Part shown: piece by piece, positions 22,970 to 35,079 of the stretch
Numbering within the stretch: the first letter of the stretch is position 1
Layout: each line of letters begins with the position of its first letter
From: Piezodorus guildinii
Lineage: Eukaryota; Arthropoda; Insecta; Hemiptera; Pentatomidae
Reading direction: 5' to 3'
Assembly: GCA_023052935.1 (NCBI GenBank)
Contig: CM041294.1
Span: 20,174,635 to 20,238,634 of the forward strand
Length of the DNA stretch: 64,000 nt
Position numbers and translations under genes: made by a program
Notes under the pieces: generated by a model
Databases searched by the model: none
What the model was told of the DNA's origin: nothing
Seen by the model: the letters and a program-made list of their open reading frames with translations, nothing else

Positions 22970-23200
22970 TTAATCTATAACACGTTTCCATATTCTATCA
23001 TTTTGGTTGAATTTGGTCGTCATCAACAGTTGAAGGACGACCCTAGCACTTTGCGTCTTCCAGTCAACATTTCCGGCTTTGAACCGAGCGAACCACTATA
23101 GGACGGTGCTTTCTTCTAAGACATCTTCGCTATGCGCACTGACATTTGTTTAACCGTATGTGCGGCTGATTTTCTTTTTCAGAATAAAAAATCATAAAAT
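22970..23200 (-). mobile_element. mariner relic, DNA-binding region
   Basis: On the minus strand, with breaks, FMIFYSEKEN precedes VVRSVQSRKC and then GRPSTVDDDQIQ. The order matches the mariner N-terminus: first HTH, RWFxRFKxGN, and the GRPS linker before the second HTH. It is clearly dead. Confidence 0.55.
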
Positions 23201-24069
23201 GAAGAATAACTTCAATTTAAATCCTCTTCAATTTAAATAAGGAAAATACCACTTAAAGACAAGCCATATCGGATGAAACATAAAAGTACCTTAACTAATC
23301 TTTTTTTAGAGAATATGAACATTATTGACCAAGTAATCATGATTTTATATACACGGACTAATTAAATTAAAATATTGAAAAACGCAACTTCTTTTACAAC
23401 CAAAATGTAATGCATTAATCCAAAACCGTTTTATGTAAAATCCTCATAATTTTCAATGTGCTATTAACTTCAATGCAGATATTTCATAATTCATTTCAGC
23501 ATTACCATGTCAAAATCTTTTTGTCCGCCGCAAAAAATATTAGTGGAATATGACTGATTTAGTTGGACAAAATCCTGAAACTTGTCCATATTCAATTTTT
23601 GGAGTCCAGAATACGGAAAAAATTATTTCAACAATTATAAAACAAATTAATTTTTTGACACGATTGACGAGCACACAGTAGTCAAAAATCAAGTTTAATA
23701 GCTAAAATCTAAAACTTAACTACATTTTACGATTATAGTCCCAGAATACGAGAAAAATAATACAAAAATCTAATTATCGGCTCGAGGTGGCTTAAACCTG
23801 CTAATACATGTATTTCGAATCATTCAGAAAGCTCTTCAAATTATAGATTGTAAAACCTTTGATTCGGAATGTTGTGTCTGAAAGAAATTATGTATCACCC
23901 AAAACGCAAAATTCTTTTCAACATTTAAAGACTAGAAAGATTGATAAAACAAATCCTACAAACAATTCCTTGGGTTAACTAGAGGGTTATATAGTTTTTC
24001 GTTATTGAATAGAGGCATACGTTTACAAATTGACAAATTAACTCTACAGGTAGATTGCAATGTATATCC
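23201..24069. other. AT-rich, no gene seen
   Basis: Single-copy as far as can be judged by eye. There are no open frames of note. Confidence 0.3.
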
Positions 24070-24764
24070 AATAAGGAATGAGTAGAAATAAAATGACTTA
24101 CCGAGTGATATTTTTGTACGAGTTTAAACTCGGCCATTCTGCAGTTGAGGCCGCTAGAAATATTTGTAAGGCGTTTGGGGAAGAGAGTGGTAATGAACGG
24201 ACATTCGCCGTTGGTTTGCTAAGTTTTCAGCTGGGGATACCGACTTGGAAAACTTGCCCCGAGGAAGGCTTCCGTCCGTAATAGACAACGATGTCCTCAA
24301 ACATACAGTAAAAGGAAACCCCTACCAAACAGTTAAAGGACTCTCAGCACAACTAAATGCAAGTGCATCTACCGTTTCTAGACATTCAAAGTGTATTGGG
24401 AAAGTTAAAAAGCTCGATAAATGGTACCTCATGATCTCACTGTGCGGCAGCAAGACCCCATGTTTCAAAACATACCGTGCCAAAATTGAAAGAACTAAGC
24501 CACGAAGTTCTTCCGCCCTCACCATATTCTCCGACTTGTCTCCAACAGATTACCACCTGTTCATGAATTTAGACGACTTCGTCAAAGGAAAACTTTTTGA
24601 AAATGATGATCAAGTAAAATTGCGTTTTCAGATTTTGTTTCACTTAAAAGCTCAGAGTTTTTCAGTTCGGAGATAAAAAATTTGGCGTCACGTTGGGAAA
24701 AATGTGTAGAAAAAGAAGCAAATCCTTTACCTTGAAAACGGACATTTCATGTGACACAACCCAA
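24070..24764 (+). mobile_element. mariner-A copy 3, left end lost
   Basis: Open frames 24078-24281 and 24245-24676 encode the two HTH halves (YEFKLGHSAVEAARNICKAF; QLNASASTVSRHSKCIGKV) and then, out of frame, the family's deletion junction. SDLSPTDYHLFMNL includes the last catalytic Asp region (normally PPYSPDLSPTDYH). The right inverted repeat ends GTGACACAACCCAA followed by TA. The left inverted repeat and 5' UTR are absent, and about 55 bases are missing near the right end. Confidence 0.8.
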
Positions 24765-25384
24765 TACTTATTTGCAAACACGGAATTGCGAAAAATATTA
24801 GTATGAAGCGTCTTATCAACTAATAATAAAAATTTCAATCCCTCAGAAATTCCAAACTTTCGACTTACTTTTGTCCACTTAAATTGGTGATTTTTCCCTC
24901 TGTGCGCCGTTATCCGTAACACGTATTTTCTGTAGTGCTTTTACATAGATAAATTTGATATGTTGATAGGCTTTATATCGCCATACAACAGAGGTGAAAC
25001 GGAGGTATAGCAACCTTCTTTTTTCACAAAGCATTGCCCATAAGAGAGCCTTTGTTGTCCCTATAGCCGTGGATCACACAGTGGACTGCCTCCTCTCAAG
25101 ATAGCTACTTCCTGAACTGGAAGGGAGATATCTATCGGAATGGGCTACGGCCTGCATTCCCTTACACAATGGATAAGGGAGTTTATGTCCTTCATAGCCA
25201 CTAGCATCTCTGTAGAGCGGGATGTATGAGGTGTGAGCAAAACACAATCCTGTGTATTAATCGTCCATGTGATTACCTGATTTTAAAATATACATTAATT
25301 GCAAAAAGTACCTATATTCTGGAACCAAGTCCTTTAAAAATTATAGTATTTTACAAGTAGAGAACAAAAATTGTAGGAATATTT
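24765..25384. other. No gene recognised
   Basis: A GC-richer patch (25000-25230, with CTATAGCCGTGGATCACACA) has no partner here. The remainder is AT-rich. Confidence 0.3.
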
Positions 25385-25777
25385 TTTTGTTTTTAAAAAT
25401 TTTATTGGTATTTGCAACTGTATTAACAAAAAAAAATACATCAAGCAAATATGATAGTTATATAATACAATGACATAATATACATCCCATTGGAAGCACT
25501 CTAAAAATATTCTAAACTATAAGGTCCCGGGGCCATTTTCTTTTCAGTCACCACAGAATATTATCCGGAATCGAAGAGGAAGAAAGGATTGAAACTAGTG
25601 GGTTAGAGCTAACTCTAAATGAAGTTTGTCATAAAAGGATTTATACCTGGTCCGTGCCAAATCAGTACCATAGAGAATATTAAGGTCTTTATGGATAAGT
25701 TTATTCGTGACAAATTAAGGAGCGTTGAGGATTTACGAAGGATTTTGGATTTTAAGTATTGGATGTGGAGAGAACTT
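25385..25777 (-). mobile_element. LINE-J 3' end
   Basis: Complement of the LINE-J coding end and 3' UTR: GGAAGCACTCTAAAAATATT, AAGGTCCCGGGGCCATTTTC and AATCGAAGAGGAAGAAAGGA match the complement of 59280-59430. A 75-codon plus frame over it (25619-25846) is an antisense shadow running into Rep-A. Confidence 0.7.
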
Positions 25778-26498
25778 GATGTTTTAGTAGTTTTATCTTC
25801 TTTTCATCACTCTCTGTTAACTATTAAAAGCTTGAGTATAAGATAATATTTTTTCTTAAATATTTAGCTTTCAAACGGTATATCACACATGTATATTACT
25901 GTTCATATGTTCAAAAACAAAAAATTGAATTAAAAACAATATTTTTCCGTTTTTTCCTTTAGTTTTTTTTCAAAGTCCCTCAACTTACATATTTAGCTGT
26001 TTTTCATCAATGGTAACAAGATAATAGAGTTATTTTTATAGAATCAACAAAATTAAAAGTGCTTTAGAGAGAGACAATTTAAAATATCGGCATTTAAGCC
26101 CTGTCAGACCATTTTAATCAGAATTAAACCTTAATGATATTAAAGCTCATTAAATTTTACATCGATATAGCGAGTTTAATCAAAATCATCGAAACCGTTT
26201 TCAAGAAAATCGAAAAAAGGTGCAAAATGCATGGTATAAAGTGGCTTTTTCGGTAAGCTCATTTTGATAAAAAAGGTTTTGTAACGTCTTGGGCATATAT
26301 TTGTCTTAAATATGAAATTTCAGATTCATAGGACTTACCGTTTCCGCCCGGGAGTTACCACACACACAGACCTTTTTGCGGGACTTGGTTATTTGGACTG
26401 AGGGGACCCTAAAACGTGTATTTCCGTTGAAACTGGAATTCGAAAATTTTCACGATCGCAATACTTTCCCTTACTATATATAGTAAGTGAAAGTAAAA
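25778..26498 (+). repeat. Rep-A copy f, head missing
   Basis: Starts in mid-repeat at TTTTATCTTCTTTTCATCAC and runs to ACTATATATAGTAAGTGAAA. All middle and tail landmarks are present: AAATCGAAAAAAGGTGCAAA, CGCCCGGGAGTTACCACAC and TTTTGCGGGACTTGGTTATT. It is one of the best preserved tails. Confidence 0.8.
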
Positions 26499-26519
26499 AA
26501 GTGGATGAATATTTAATGT

Positions 26520-26890
26520 TTGGGAAAAGAAATTACAGAAGAATATATGGACCTGTTTGCGAAAACAACAACTGGAGAATAAGAAAGAATGAGGAGCTGA
26601 AAGAAATGTTTTAAGAACTAGATCTGGTTTCCTTTGTCAGAAAAAATCAATTAAGGTGGCTGAGATATGTGGGGTGGATGCCGGCGTGTAGGATACCTAA
26701 AATGTTGGTAGATGGTATGGCTGGAGGAGAAAGAAACAGGGACGCCTACGATTAAGATGACCGGATAGCAGAGAGAAGGTATTAAAAGTAATAAGAATCA
26801 GAGGATGCAGGTGACTCGCCCAGAATAGAGAAGGGGGGAATAAGATTTTAAATGAGCCCCAGGTCCTTCTACGGCAGTAGCGCCATGGAG
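26520..26890 (+). mobile_element. RTE-like LINE C-terminal relic
   Basis: Interrupted translation RRIYGPVCENNNWRIRKNEE followed by RKNQLRWLRYVGWMP and IPKMLVDGM matches the RTE-type C-terminus (RRIxGP, RLRWxGHVxRM). Stops and frameshifts are frequent. Confidence 0.5.
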
Positions 26891-27247
26891 TGAGTGAGCG
26901 AGGACATCAGAACGTTTTATCAGAAAATCCGACAACATCATGTTTTAGTTATTTTATCGACAAATAATTTATTTATTAATTAAATGATTTGGCATTTCAT
27001 CTGATAATATATCCAAGTTCCTAAGAAAGTAAAAAAAAAAATCACATAAAAATCATATTTTATATTCTATATAAAATTTAGAAACTTAAATTTATTTTCA
27101 TCCAACATTTATTGTTTCTTTTGATGTTCACGACGAGTCCTTTAATTTTTCTTCACCATCAATATACAGTATCATTGCTTCAATTTAATATTTTTTTTCA
27201 AATAGTTTTTATGCTCAAATTGTGTAGGTATCTATTATGGATATTAA
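26891..27247. other. AT-rich, no gene seen
   Basis: No domain or repeat partner seen. A 60-codon plus frame begins at 27112. Confidence 0.3.
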
Positions 27248-27633
27248 AAATCTGGTGCGCGCAACACACGACATTCACTTACCTCGGTTGTTAAAATCAA
27301 TTTAAGAATTTCAAAATACATTTAGAGTTAAAAATAAATTGTTTAAGAATTAATTAAATTGAATTTCAATAAAAACATGTGTTTTGTTAAATAATCTATT
27401 ATAACATTATCTACGACGGTTTTGTCGGTTTTTTTATCACTCTCTGTTTTTTTTTACAATTTTGTGTATTAGATAATATTTTTTCCAAAATCTTTAGCCA
27501 TCCAACGGTATATTACAAAACTATACTACTATTCACTTTTTAAAATGTTTGAATGTGAAATGTAAAAATGTTCACGATCGCAATACTTTATCTTACTATA
27601 TATTTCATATTCATAGGTAAGTGAAAGTAAAAA
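27248..27633 (+). repeat. Rep-A copy g, internally deleted
   Basis: Head AATCTGGTGCGCGCAACACA and tail TAGGTAAGTGAAAGTAAAA are both present, but only about 385 bases lie between them. The middle, from the TATATTACTG region to the GATCGCAATACT region, is lost. Confidence 0.75.
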
Positions 27634-27699
27634 TTAATGTTAAACAATAGGAATTAATTGTGCTGTTAATATCTTTTTTATTTTTGTAAAAGGTAATAT

Positions 27700-29155
27700 A
27701 TTTATTTATTGAGATAAATTACAATTTGTCACAAAATGAACAATAGTAATAGTGATATGAGACCACATTCATACAATGAATACAGAAAATAATAACAATA
27801 GTCAAATTACATAAAATAGAAAATAAATAAATTCATACATATACAATAGTCAATTAGTTAGTTAGTTTGTGTTATTTTGTTAAGTAGTTATAACAAATGA
27901 ATTATTGATTATTTGTTGCTGGTTTCTTTGTTTAGTCAATTAGTTAGTACTATTTTGTTAATTCTTTATAACAAATGATTAATTTATCAGTTTATATTTA
28001 TTAGTTTTATTTACCAGTTATTATTATACAATTTTTTATATTCTGTAACTTAATGTTCTGTAACATAATTTATATTATGTAATAAAAATACGCGTTGTAT
28101 CGCAAGATGGTACGCGTAGAAATAAATGCACCCATTGCAGGGTTAGTGTAATACATATACAATAAAATAATAATAACTAAAAAAAACATAACAAATCAAA
28201 ACAACAACCTATAATTGAGATAAATAAAAAGTTGGCAAATAAATTAACATCATACAAACAATCATAACTATATACAACTACTAAAGGGACCCTAGACTGC
28301 GCTTTTTCCTCGATGACGACCTCATCCTGCTAGCTGACAATGATCGAAACCTCCAACATAACATAAATGTCCTACAAGATGAATTATCCAAAATAAATAT
28401 GATGATTAATCCGGGGGACTAAATGCATGAGAATTGGTAAGAAACCCCGAAGGATAATGAGGATACTAAGGGCTGGAGGACAGAGATTAGAGCAGGTCGA
28501 AAATTTCAAATATCTGGGAGCTCATCTCAATGAGAATGGCTACATAGACGAAGAAGTGGTCCAGAGAATTGGAGCGGCAGGGAGGATGTTCTGATTGGTA
28601 AGGCGAGGTTTTCTATAGAGAAGAGAGGTGTCAAAGCGGACCAAATTAGCCGTATATAAATCGACATTTCTTCCTATCCTATCGTACTCCTCAGAATCTT
28701 GGACTCTTACCTCAAAACATAGGGGCCAAATCCTGGCCATATAAATGAGGTATTTCCGAAAAAGAGAGAGAAAGACACGGAGAGATAGGATACGGAACGC
28801 CACTATACGGGCTAAACTTGATGGTTTGGACATCTTCTTAGGATGGATCCGGAGAAAAGTGCCAGGAAGAGGTATGAGAGCCGCACAGAGGGAAAAAGGC
28901 CCAGAGGAAGACCCCATATCTCCTGGGAGGACGGTGTAAAGGAAGCATGCAGGAAGCGCGGGATAGACTGGAGTAGGAGAATGGAGTTGGCACAGGAAAG
29001 AGACATATGGACCAGACTCTACAAGCAGGAACCTCACACCGAACAGCGGTAAAAGAGGAAACGATTATGATGATGATGGTGATGTGAAGGAAAAAGCGGA
29101 ATCCAAGAGATCCCAGCGCCTCTATCTTAGCCGCATCACTGGGTTAGTATCTAAT
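27700..29155 (-). mobile_element. LINE-J 3' UTR split by another LINE
   Basis: 27700-28300 holds ATTGAGATAAATTACAATTT, GATATGAGACCACATTCATA and GGGACCCTAGACTGCGCTTT. 29088-29155 resumes with AAAGCGGAATCCAAGAGATC and TTAGCCGCATCACTGG. In the undisturbed copy at 2290-2390 these two parts are adjacent, so the DNA between is a later insertion. Confidence 0.65.
28301..29087 (+). mobile_element. RTE-3 LINE fragment
   Basis: Broken translation begins at the RT active site, FLDDDLILLADNDRNLQ (normally FADD). It goes on with QVENFKYLGAHLNENGYIDE and KLAVYKSTFLPILSYSSESW, and ends with an open frame (28843-29052) containing GKRPRGRPHISWEDGVKEA and SRRMELAQERDIW, a typical RTE-type C-terminus. The 3' tail is ATGATGATGGTGATG. 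The 165-codon minus frame over it (29037-28540) is an antisense shadow. Confidence 0.75.
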
Positions 29156-29779
29156 CATCTCATTAGAGTTATCATCAGCAACTTTATGTTACTGATATAC
29201 TGGACAAAAATGGCAAATTAAATAATAATAAAGACATAATTATTAACAAAAGATAATTGTCTTGCCACTGCCTAGCTCAAAACGGATATTTCCGTAAATC
29301 GTTGCACAGTGCCCTACTCACTGGACTACCTCAATATGAGAGAGCCGCCTTTAAAATGTTTGCTTTATTAATTTTATTAAATTTTTGGATAGTGTTTAGG
29401 TCCTCTTTTTCTTTTTCAAACGAATGCTTTACGGTAGAAGACTTTCAATATTAATGTTTGATGATCACCAATATTGACATTAATTATAAAATCACTAGCC
29501 TTCCACGTTGGTAGTCCTATTAGGCAAATGGGTCCTTGGATATTTTCCAAGTAGCAATCAGCTTAAGCACTTGTTAAAATGGAAAAATAAAATATGCCTC
29601 GTACAATCCTACAAATGGTCCTACAAGATGGATCGTTCCTCTGATTTATATCTTTCTTGAAAGAAGCTTTTTATTATAAATTGATAAAGTGTCATTTTAA
29701 GTAATGAAAGTCCAGATATGAATCATTGCTTTAGTGAATGATAGTCATCATAATCAATTAATTTTGCTCTATATTTAAC
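29156..29779. other. No confident feature
   Basis: A 65-codon plus frame from 29257 has a stretch (NGYFRKSLHSALLTG) faintly like the end of a LINE RNase H region, but too short to call. Confidence 0.25.
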
Positions 29780-30240
29780 AAGGAAATAATTTATCGCGTA
29801 CTTTTTTCTTTTTATTTTCACTCAACATTTTATTCACACCTGTAAAAAAATTACAATAGCAAATGTGCTAAAATATAAACATGGCGTGGGCAGGCATGAG
29901 GGAGACAGCACTCAGTGGTGCTTCCTCCTGACATTAAGCACAACTATGTTTTCAGGCCAGGAGGTACCCTCATCCAACTCCTTTTCAGCATACGCCGAGT
30001 TCTGTCTGGTATGTCTGTTGTAGCCATGTTTTGTACAAGTTGGTTTATGTGTCCATTTAGTTTTTCGTAAAATTGCTTGTAAGTTGTTCGAATGCGGGTG
30101 AGTTCGTTGCCAGTCTTAAAAATTGCGCTTGAAAGATTTGTATTTTACGTATGTGTGTCTTTTTAGCAGGTCCGTATATTTGGCAAGCCTAAGTCCATAT
30201 TGGTTTTAACAAATAAGTGTATACATCAAGTTTCTGTCTG
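29780..30240 (-). mobile_element. LINE-K (Jockey-like) 3' end
   Basis: On the minus strand, IRQKLDVYTYLLKPIWT then YGPAKKTHIRKIQIFQAQFL is the C-terminal part of a Jockey-type RT polyprotein. It is followed by a 3' UTR ending ACAGGTGTGAATAAAATGTT. Its relative is at 37944-38465. Confidence 0.6.
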
Positions 30241-32005
30241 ATGGATCGCATACCTCAATTGAGAAAAACGTTAACCAAATCAGTAAAACTCGGAAATTTT
30301 AAGATATACATTCGGCAAAGCAAAAAAGTCAAATATATACATCGCATTTGGAAATAATAATCACTTTTTTTTTCATTTATTTACATTTTATTCTTAAAAT
30401 AGCATTATTTTTTAAGTTTTATTTTGGATACACAACCAACTATTCGTTAAATGAGCTTACAGTTACATTAAACTGTTTAAATCATAAAATTCGTTTTCAT
30501 GTTTTAGGTAACATTAGAAAAATTGCAGAAATTATCTAGGATAGTCAAGGTTTCTCGACGAAAATTGTTAGGATAGAATAAGTATTTTTATTCAATATAA
30601 AATGTACACTACATAGAAACAACAGAGTTGAAATTATCGATCGAATTAGCTAAGGATAATAGATTGTTTGAGCAAGTAGGAAAAAAAAAAAAAAAAACAT
30701 AAAAAAAACCTACACAATATAAATTACTACGTATATCAACTTAATTTTTTTTTCATTAATACCTTTATTGCTTTAGTGATGATTAATTGTAATTACCAAT
30801 TTAAATGGCTTTCGGAATTTGTGATGTTGATAAAATAATTTTTGGTATTGGTGTAGATCAACTTTTGTAATGTTGGAAGATTTAGTTCGAACCGCATTGC
30901 TGAAATTTCAGTATATCATGGGTAGTTATTTGGAGATTTTAATACTTATATTTTGTATTGTTTCAATGGTTTTGTAATTGGTATCGCAAGTCGAGCTCCA
31001 AACGAGCGAGGCGTGACAGATTTGGGCACGTATGCCTTTTTTTTTAGGATAGGAGCTTGTTCTGAGAGCTTAAAAGGGATTTTAATAAAAATTAAATAGC
31101 GGGAACATTTTGTAATACTTTTTTTTTCGGATTTGTTATTAATATGTTCGGTTAATGTTGACAATTTATCTAATGTTATCACTATGTGGATTCAGTTTGT
31201 TCATATTCGGTCTGCGCTTTGTAAATAATATCGCTCCAGATTTGCTTGCGTTTTTTATTTTCAGTTATAACAATATTTATTTATTTTTTTGAAACTTTGC
31301 TGTAACCTGCTAACTTTTTAATGCGATTTGATTATGTTTATAGTGCCGTATCCTAAGCGTAAAGGGACTTTATTGTATGCGGGTGGCGTGGAATATATAT
31401 AAAAACAAAAATCCTGTACCACTACAGCCCATGAAGAGTCTTGGGCTCAGTACATATCGAGATTATACGCCAACGGTAGTGGAATGATGTGATTAGGCGT
31501 TGATCACGCTCAGCCGCCAGGTTTTCCCCAATATTTTGAGTACCCACTTTATAGAGGCTGGGTCTGCCACAGGAGGGTCCCATCTAGGTTCGCCGCTCCC
31601 TGACTTAATTAACAGAATAAAAAATATTCTGCCACAGCCTTTTAATTTCGAGACACTCTCCATAAAAACTAATTATCCATTAAAAACAAATTTTTGTCTG
31701 TACCTTTTCTTTTTATTTTTACTCTAGATGGGCTAGGAATACATAGCGCATATAAGTCTTAAATATATAACACGAAACGCAAGACAAGACAGTCCCAGGA
31801 GAGAAGATTGCGGTTCTAGAGCTAGGATACATCAATCACTATAAAGGGGACTAACTACCACAAACTTCAACTCCTTCTGATCCATCAAAAGTACAGAAAA
31901 GTCTCATTGCTCTTTCACCCACTTTCTCCCACATTTTTAAAACTGACCCATCATTTTTTCTCCCACTCATTCTCTATTATCAGTTTGTTTCAAAACTTTT
32001 GAATT
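30241..32005. other. Mostly AT-rich; possible promoter side of gene P
   Basis: A 78-codon minus frame (31182-30946) and a 75-codon plus frame (31500-31727) have no known domain. 31410-31640 is GC-richer and contains CCACTACAGCCCATGAAGAG, possibly LINE-derived. The last 150 bases before 32006 are pyrimidine-rich (CTTTCACCCACTTTCTCCC), as a 5' UTR could be. Confidence 0.3.
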
Positions 32006-32087
32006 ATGGATGTTCAAAAAGAAAGTAAATTGATTATTTTGAGGTCTGCTGCTAGAGGAAAAGTTATAATTTTTCATGATCCTTCAG
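32006..32087 (+). CDS. Candidate gene P, exon 1 (start)
   Basis: An ATG opens 27 codons (MDVQKESKLIILRSAARGK, then VIIFHDPS) and leaves one base before CAG|GTAGCG, an acceptable but not strong donor. If unspliced, the frame stops after 47 codons. The next in-phase exon is at 53990, so the intron would be about 22 kb and filled with TEs and the minus-strand gene M. The joined four-exon product is about 92 residues, with no signal peptide, membrane segment or family I recognise. I chose this ATG because it is the first in a frame whose phase fits the other exons. This is the least secure exon of the gene: real upstream exons could exist, or it may be unrelated to the others. Confidence 0.3.
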
Positions 32088-32399
32088 GTAGCGTAAACTT
32101 GTTATTTTTCTATTTTTCACAATCATTTTTCCTTCAAGTTGTAAAATAAAAATAGGATTAAAATTTAAATTTTATTATAAAATACTCCTTGTTAATAAAG
32201 GAATTACTTAGGCTATTTTCAGGAAGGATAAATTAATAATTAATCATAAAATATAAATATACATTAAAAAAATATTTTTTTTTTTTCATTTTTAAAATCA
32301 CTATACTGTTTTATTGTGCTGTTAAAAAATGATAAGGTGTCCAGGAAAATTGTTTGCATTATCTTTTCAGGAGAAGAACATTTAAGTATATTTTTTTAT

Positions 32400-33112
32400 T
32401 ATATTTTTTTTTTATTTAATATATTTATTTATTCGAATATATTACAGTTTGTCGCTATGGACAATAATAATATTGCTACATGACAACATTCATACAATAT
32501 AAACAAAAGAAAAGTCAAATTACATAAAATGAAACTAAAATTAATAGAGGTATATAATAACAAAATTTATAAATTAAATAAATATTAGGTTAGCAAAACA
32601 TGAACACACTCATACCTATATACAATATTTACAATTTGTTGGGGAGCCCCCGTCGGAGTCCGCCCCCCCCCTCCCCACTTGTGGATGACAAGCAGAATCC
32701 GGGGGATCCCAGCGCCTCCCTCTCAGCCGCATCACTGGTCAGAGCCAGCGGAAGCTGAGTGAGAGCGCCATAGTCACAAACACACCGCACATGAGAGGAG
32801 AATCCGACCAGAGTCAGAACTCCAGAAAAGATATTTACAATATGTCTCGGGACCACTGCCGTTTCAACCTTCTAGGAGGGTTGTATGGATGAGTGGAGCT
32901 GGATAGGGATTGTGCTAGAGGATTAGGATGATGAATTAGGTACTGATAGAATTTGGAAAATTTGGAAGGAATCAAGTCTAAAATAAATGGAACATTTAGT
33001 TCGTGGTGTAAGGTATAGTTGGTGACATAATCAGGAGCATTTACTATTATTCAGAAGACTTTGGATTGAAAGGATTGAATGCGTTTGATGTTAAAACGTT
33101 TAGCTGTCCCTT
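32400..33112 (-). mobile_element. LINE-J, C-terminal coding end and 3' UTR
   Basis: The 3' UTR (ACAGTTTGTCGCTATGGACA and the AGCGCCTCCCTCTCAGCCG block) and coding end (complement of GGTTGAAACGGCAGTGG) match 52896-53913 closely. Coding similarity stops at 33112, marking the 5' truncation. It sits in the proposed first intron of gene P. Confidence 0.75.
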
Positions 33113-34040
33113 ATATTTATTTTATATTAAAGATATTATGGAATCCCATTTTCGAAAATGTCAGAGGTTTTGGAGCAGGAATTAAAAGACAGCAAAGTAA
33201 ATTAAAAAAAAAAATCGTTATAACAATGTGTGATTATATCGGCTTCAGTTTCATTTAGGTCCTATTCTCATTCCACTTGACTCAAAGCGCTTAAATGATG
33301 TTTTTTCAAAATGTCTAAGGTACCTCAAGAGTCAAAGCTCGTGGGTTCACTTCGTCTGAATAAAAGTACACTTTGGTTTGGACTGTATATAGGATCACTT
33401 GAAAAAAGGATCGCAAGTTTAGAGGAAAAATAATAAGAAGAAATCTAAACTAAAGAAAATAAAATTGATTCACAAAGGTAGAGATCATTAAGATACACGT
33501 TAAACCCTAGGGCATACAAATGTACTTGTCAGCGCTAGTGAAAGTTTGAAGAGTCTTTCGAAATCATGAAAAATTCGGTTGAGACATCTGGCTGAATTTA
33601 CACTTATTTGCAAATAAAAGGCATAAAAAAAGGTAACTTGAAATGAATCTCCTCTTCATTATTTATTTTGTTTGAAAATAAAACCAGAGGGTATGAAAAA
33701 AAACAAAAAAAAAAAAAAAAAAAAAAACTTGAAATGAAACTATAAGGAGTAAAAACAAAATGCTTAAATGAAAAAAACAACAAACAAACAAAAGAAAACC
33801 GCCTTGAAAAAAACGTGGAAAGCCGAAAGGCCTTGAACATGAAAAAGAAATGTTGGCTCGTGTAAGACGGAAAGCTTGAATAAAGAATTATTTGAAAAAA
33901 CAGGGGGTAAGGGAAGAGAAATGAACTAAAAAAGCACGCCCTATTTATTTTACAAAGGAAGACGTAGTGGTCAAAATATCCAATAGATTGTGTAATGCGT
34001 GACTTCGATGTTTTTTCACACGTTACTTTCTTATAATAAT
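33113..34040. other. Intronic DNA, A-rich tracts
   Basis: The A(30)-like run at 33700-33727 and purine-rich text around it hold no recognisable gene. No repeat partner was seen. Confidence 0.3.
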
Positions 34041-34044
34041 TTAA

Positions 34045-34348
34045 CCTTTAACCGGTGAAGTGGGGTCTACAGAACCCCAGGGCCTCTTTGAAGTTTTGTG
34101 AATCCCATTTTCCCCATCCGATCGGCTTGTGAAAACCTGACATTTCCTGTCTTGACATGATTGTAATAAAGCATCCTTTTTTTAGTCAGTTTTTATCCGG
34201 CATTGCTTTAGGACAGTGTTATTGGGGTCTAACAGACACCACCTCCAAATTAGTGTTCGGATTTATTGAAAGTGTGATTTTTAATCTTTTGAAAGAAATG
34301 TCTCGTGATCAGAAAATCCCAAGCTTCCGCGGGAGCTTCGGTTAAAGG
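34045..34348. mobile_element. piggyBac-like MITE (304 bp)
   Basis: The ends are inverted repeats: CCTTTAACCGGTGAAG at the left and, complementary, CTTCGGTTAAAGG at the right. TTAA precedes the left end, and TCAA (one change from TTAA) follows the right end. TTAA is the piggyBac target site, and piggyBac ends start with CC. The interior has no transposase, but GTGGGGTCTACAGAACCCC and TTGGGGTCTAACAGAC are related internal motifs. Confidence 0.55.
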
Positions 34349-34352
34349 TCAA

Positions 34353-35079
34353 TCATTATTAGGGAGGGAAAAACAGAAGAATCTAACACATATAGTCAGG
34401 AGACTCCTCCGAAGAAAAGGAGATGTTATTTTTATCCAAGAAACAAGAATAGTTTGTTCTTATAGTTGAAGTCATCTATAGTTAGTATTAAATGTGAACA
34501 AAATATTTGTGGGCAAGGTTTGGTTTCCTATTGCATTAACTGAGCCTAATTTTAGCTGTGCATACTTTCTTTACAATATAAAAGATTCATATCTTTTTTA
34601 TCATTTTCCATTTTTAAAATATAATAAATTTTAAGATAAGGACTTATTTACATATTACTTTACAAATATTTTCATTGCTTAGAATATAACGTTAAAAAAA
34701 AAAAAATTATTAATAAAATGTATTTAGTAATATCATGCATTTTTTCAATGTTATAAGCATCCTTTCATAAGTTGGACTAACGTATTTTACAAGGGAAAAC
34801 AATGTTAGATGTTTCAGGATTAAAAAAGATAAAAAAAAATAGAGGTCTGGGGTCTGAGAGATCTTACCTCAAGAATTTTGACTATAAATTTTACCTCACC
34901 AGTTAAAAGTTAATTTGTCTATTAATCAAAGGATACCTTAAAGGTGTAACACAAAAAGTATATAAATAAACTGTGAAACAATCTTATTATCAACCAAAGC
35001 AGCAATATTTTTTCTTCAATTATATATGGACGCAATGATCTATAAAAGGCTAATAATTAAAATATTTCGAATAATAATA
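34353..35079. other. Intronic AT-rich DNA
   Basis: Nothing recognised. The stretch GTCAGGAGACTCCTCCGAAG near 34397 is open but lacks a donor. Confidence 0.3.

Noticed and set aside
27248..27633. Rep-A as a Helitron
   Set aside because: There is a palindrome (CTTACTATATATAGTAAG) near the tail and a TC near the head, but the tail does not end in CTRR and the hairpin position does not fit.
28540..29037. 165-codon minus-strand ORF
   Set aside because: Antisense shadow of the RTE-3 LINE coding end, whose plus-strand translation has clear RT and C-terminal motifs.
29257..29454. Possible LINE RNase H fragment
   Set aside because: Only about 15 residues look suggestive, which is too little to support a call.
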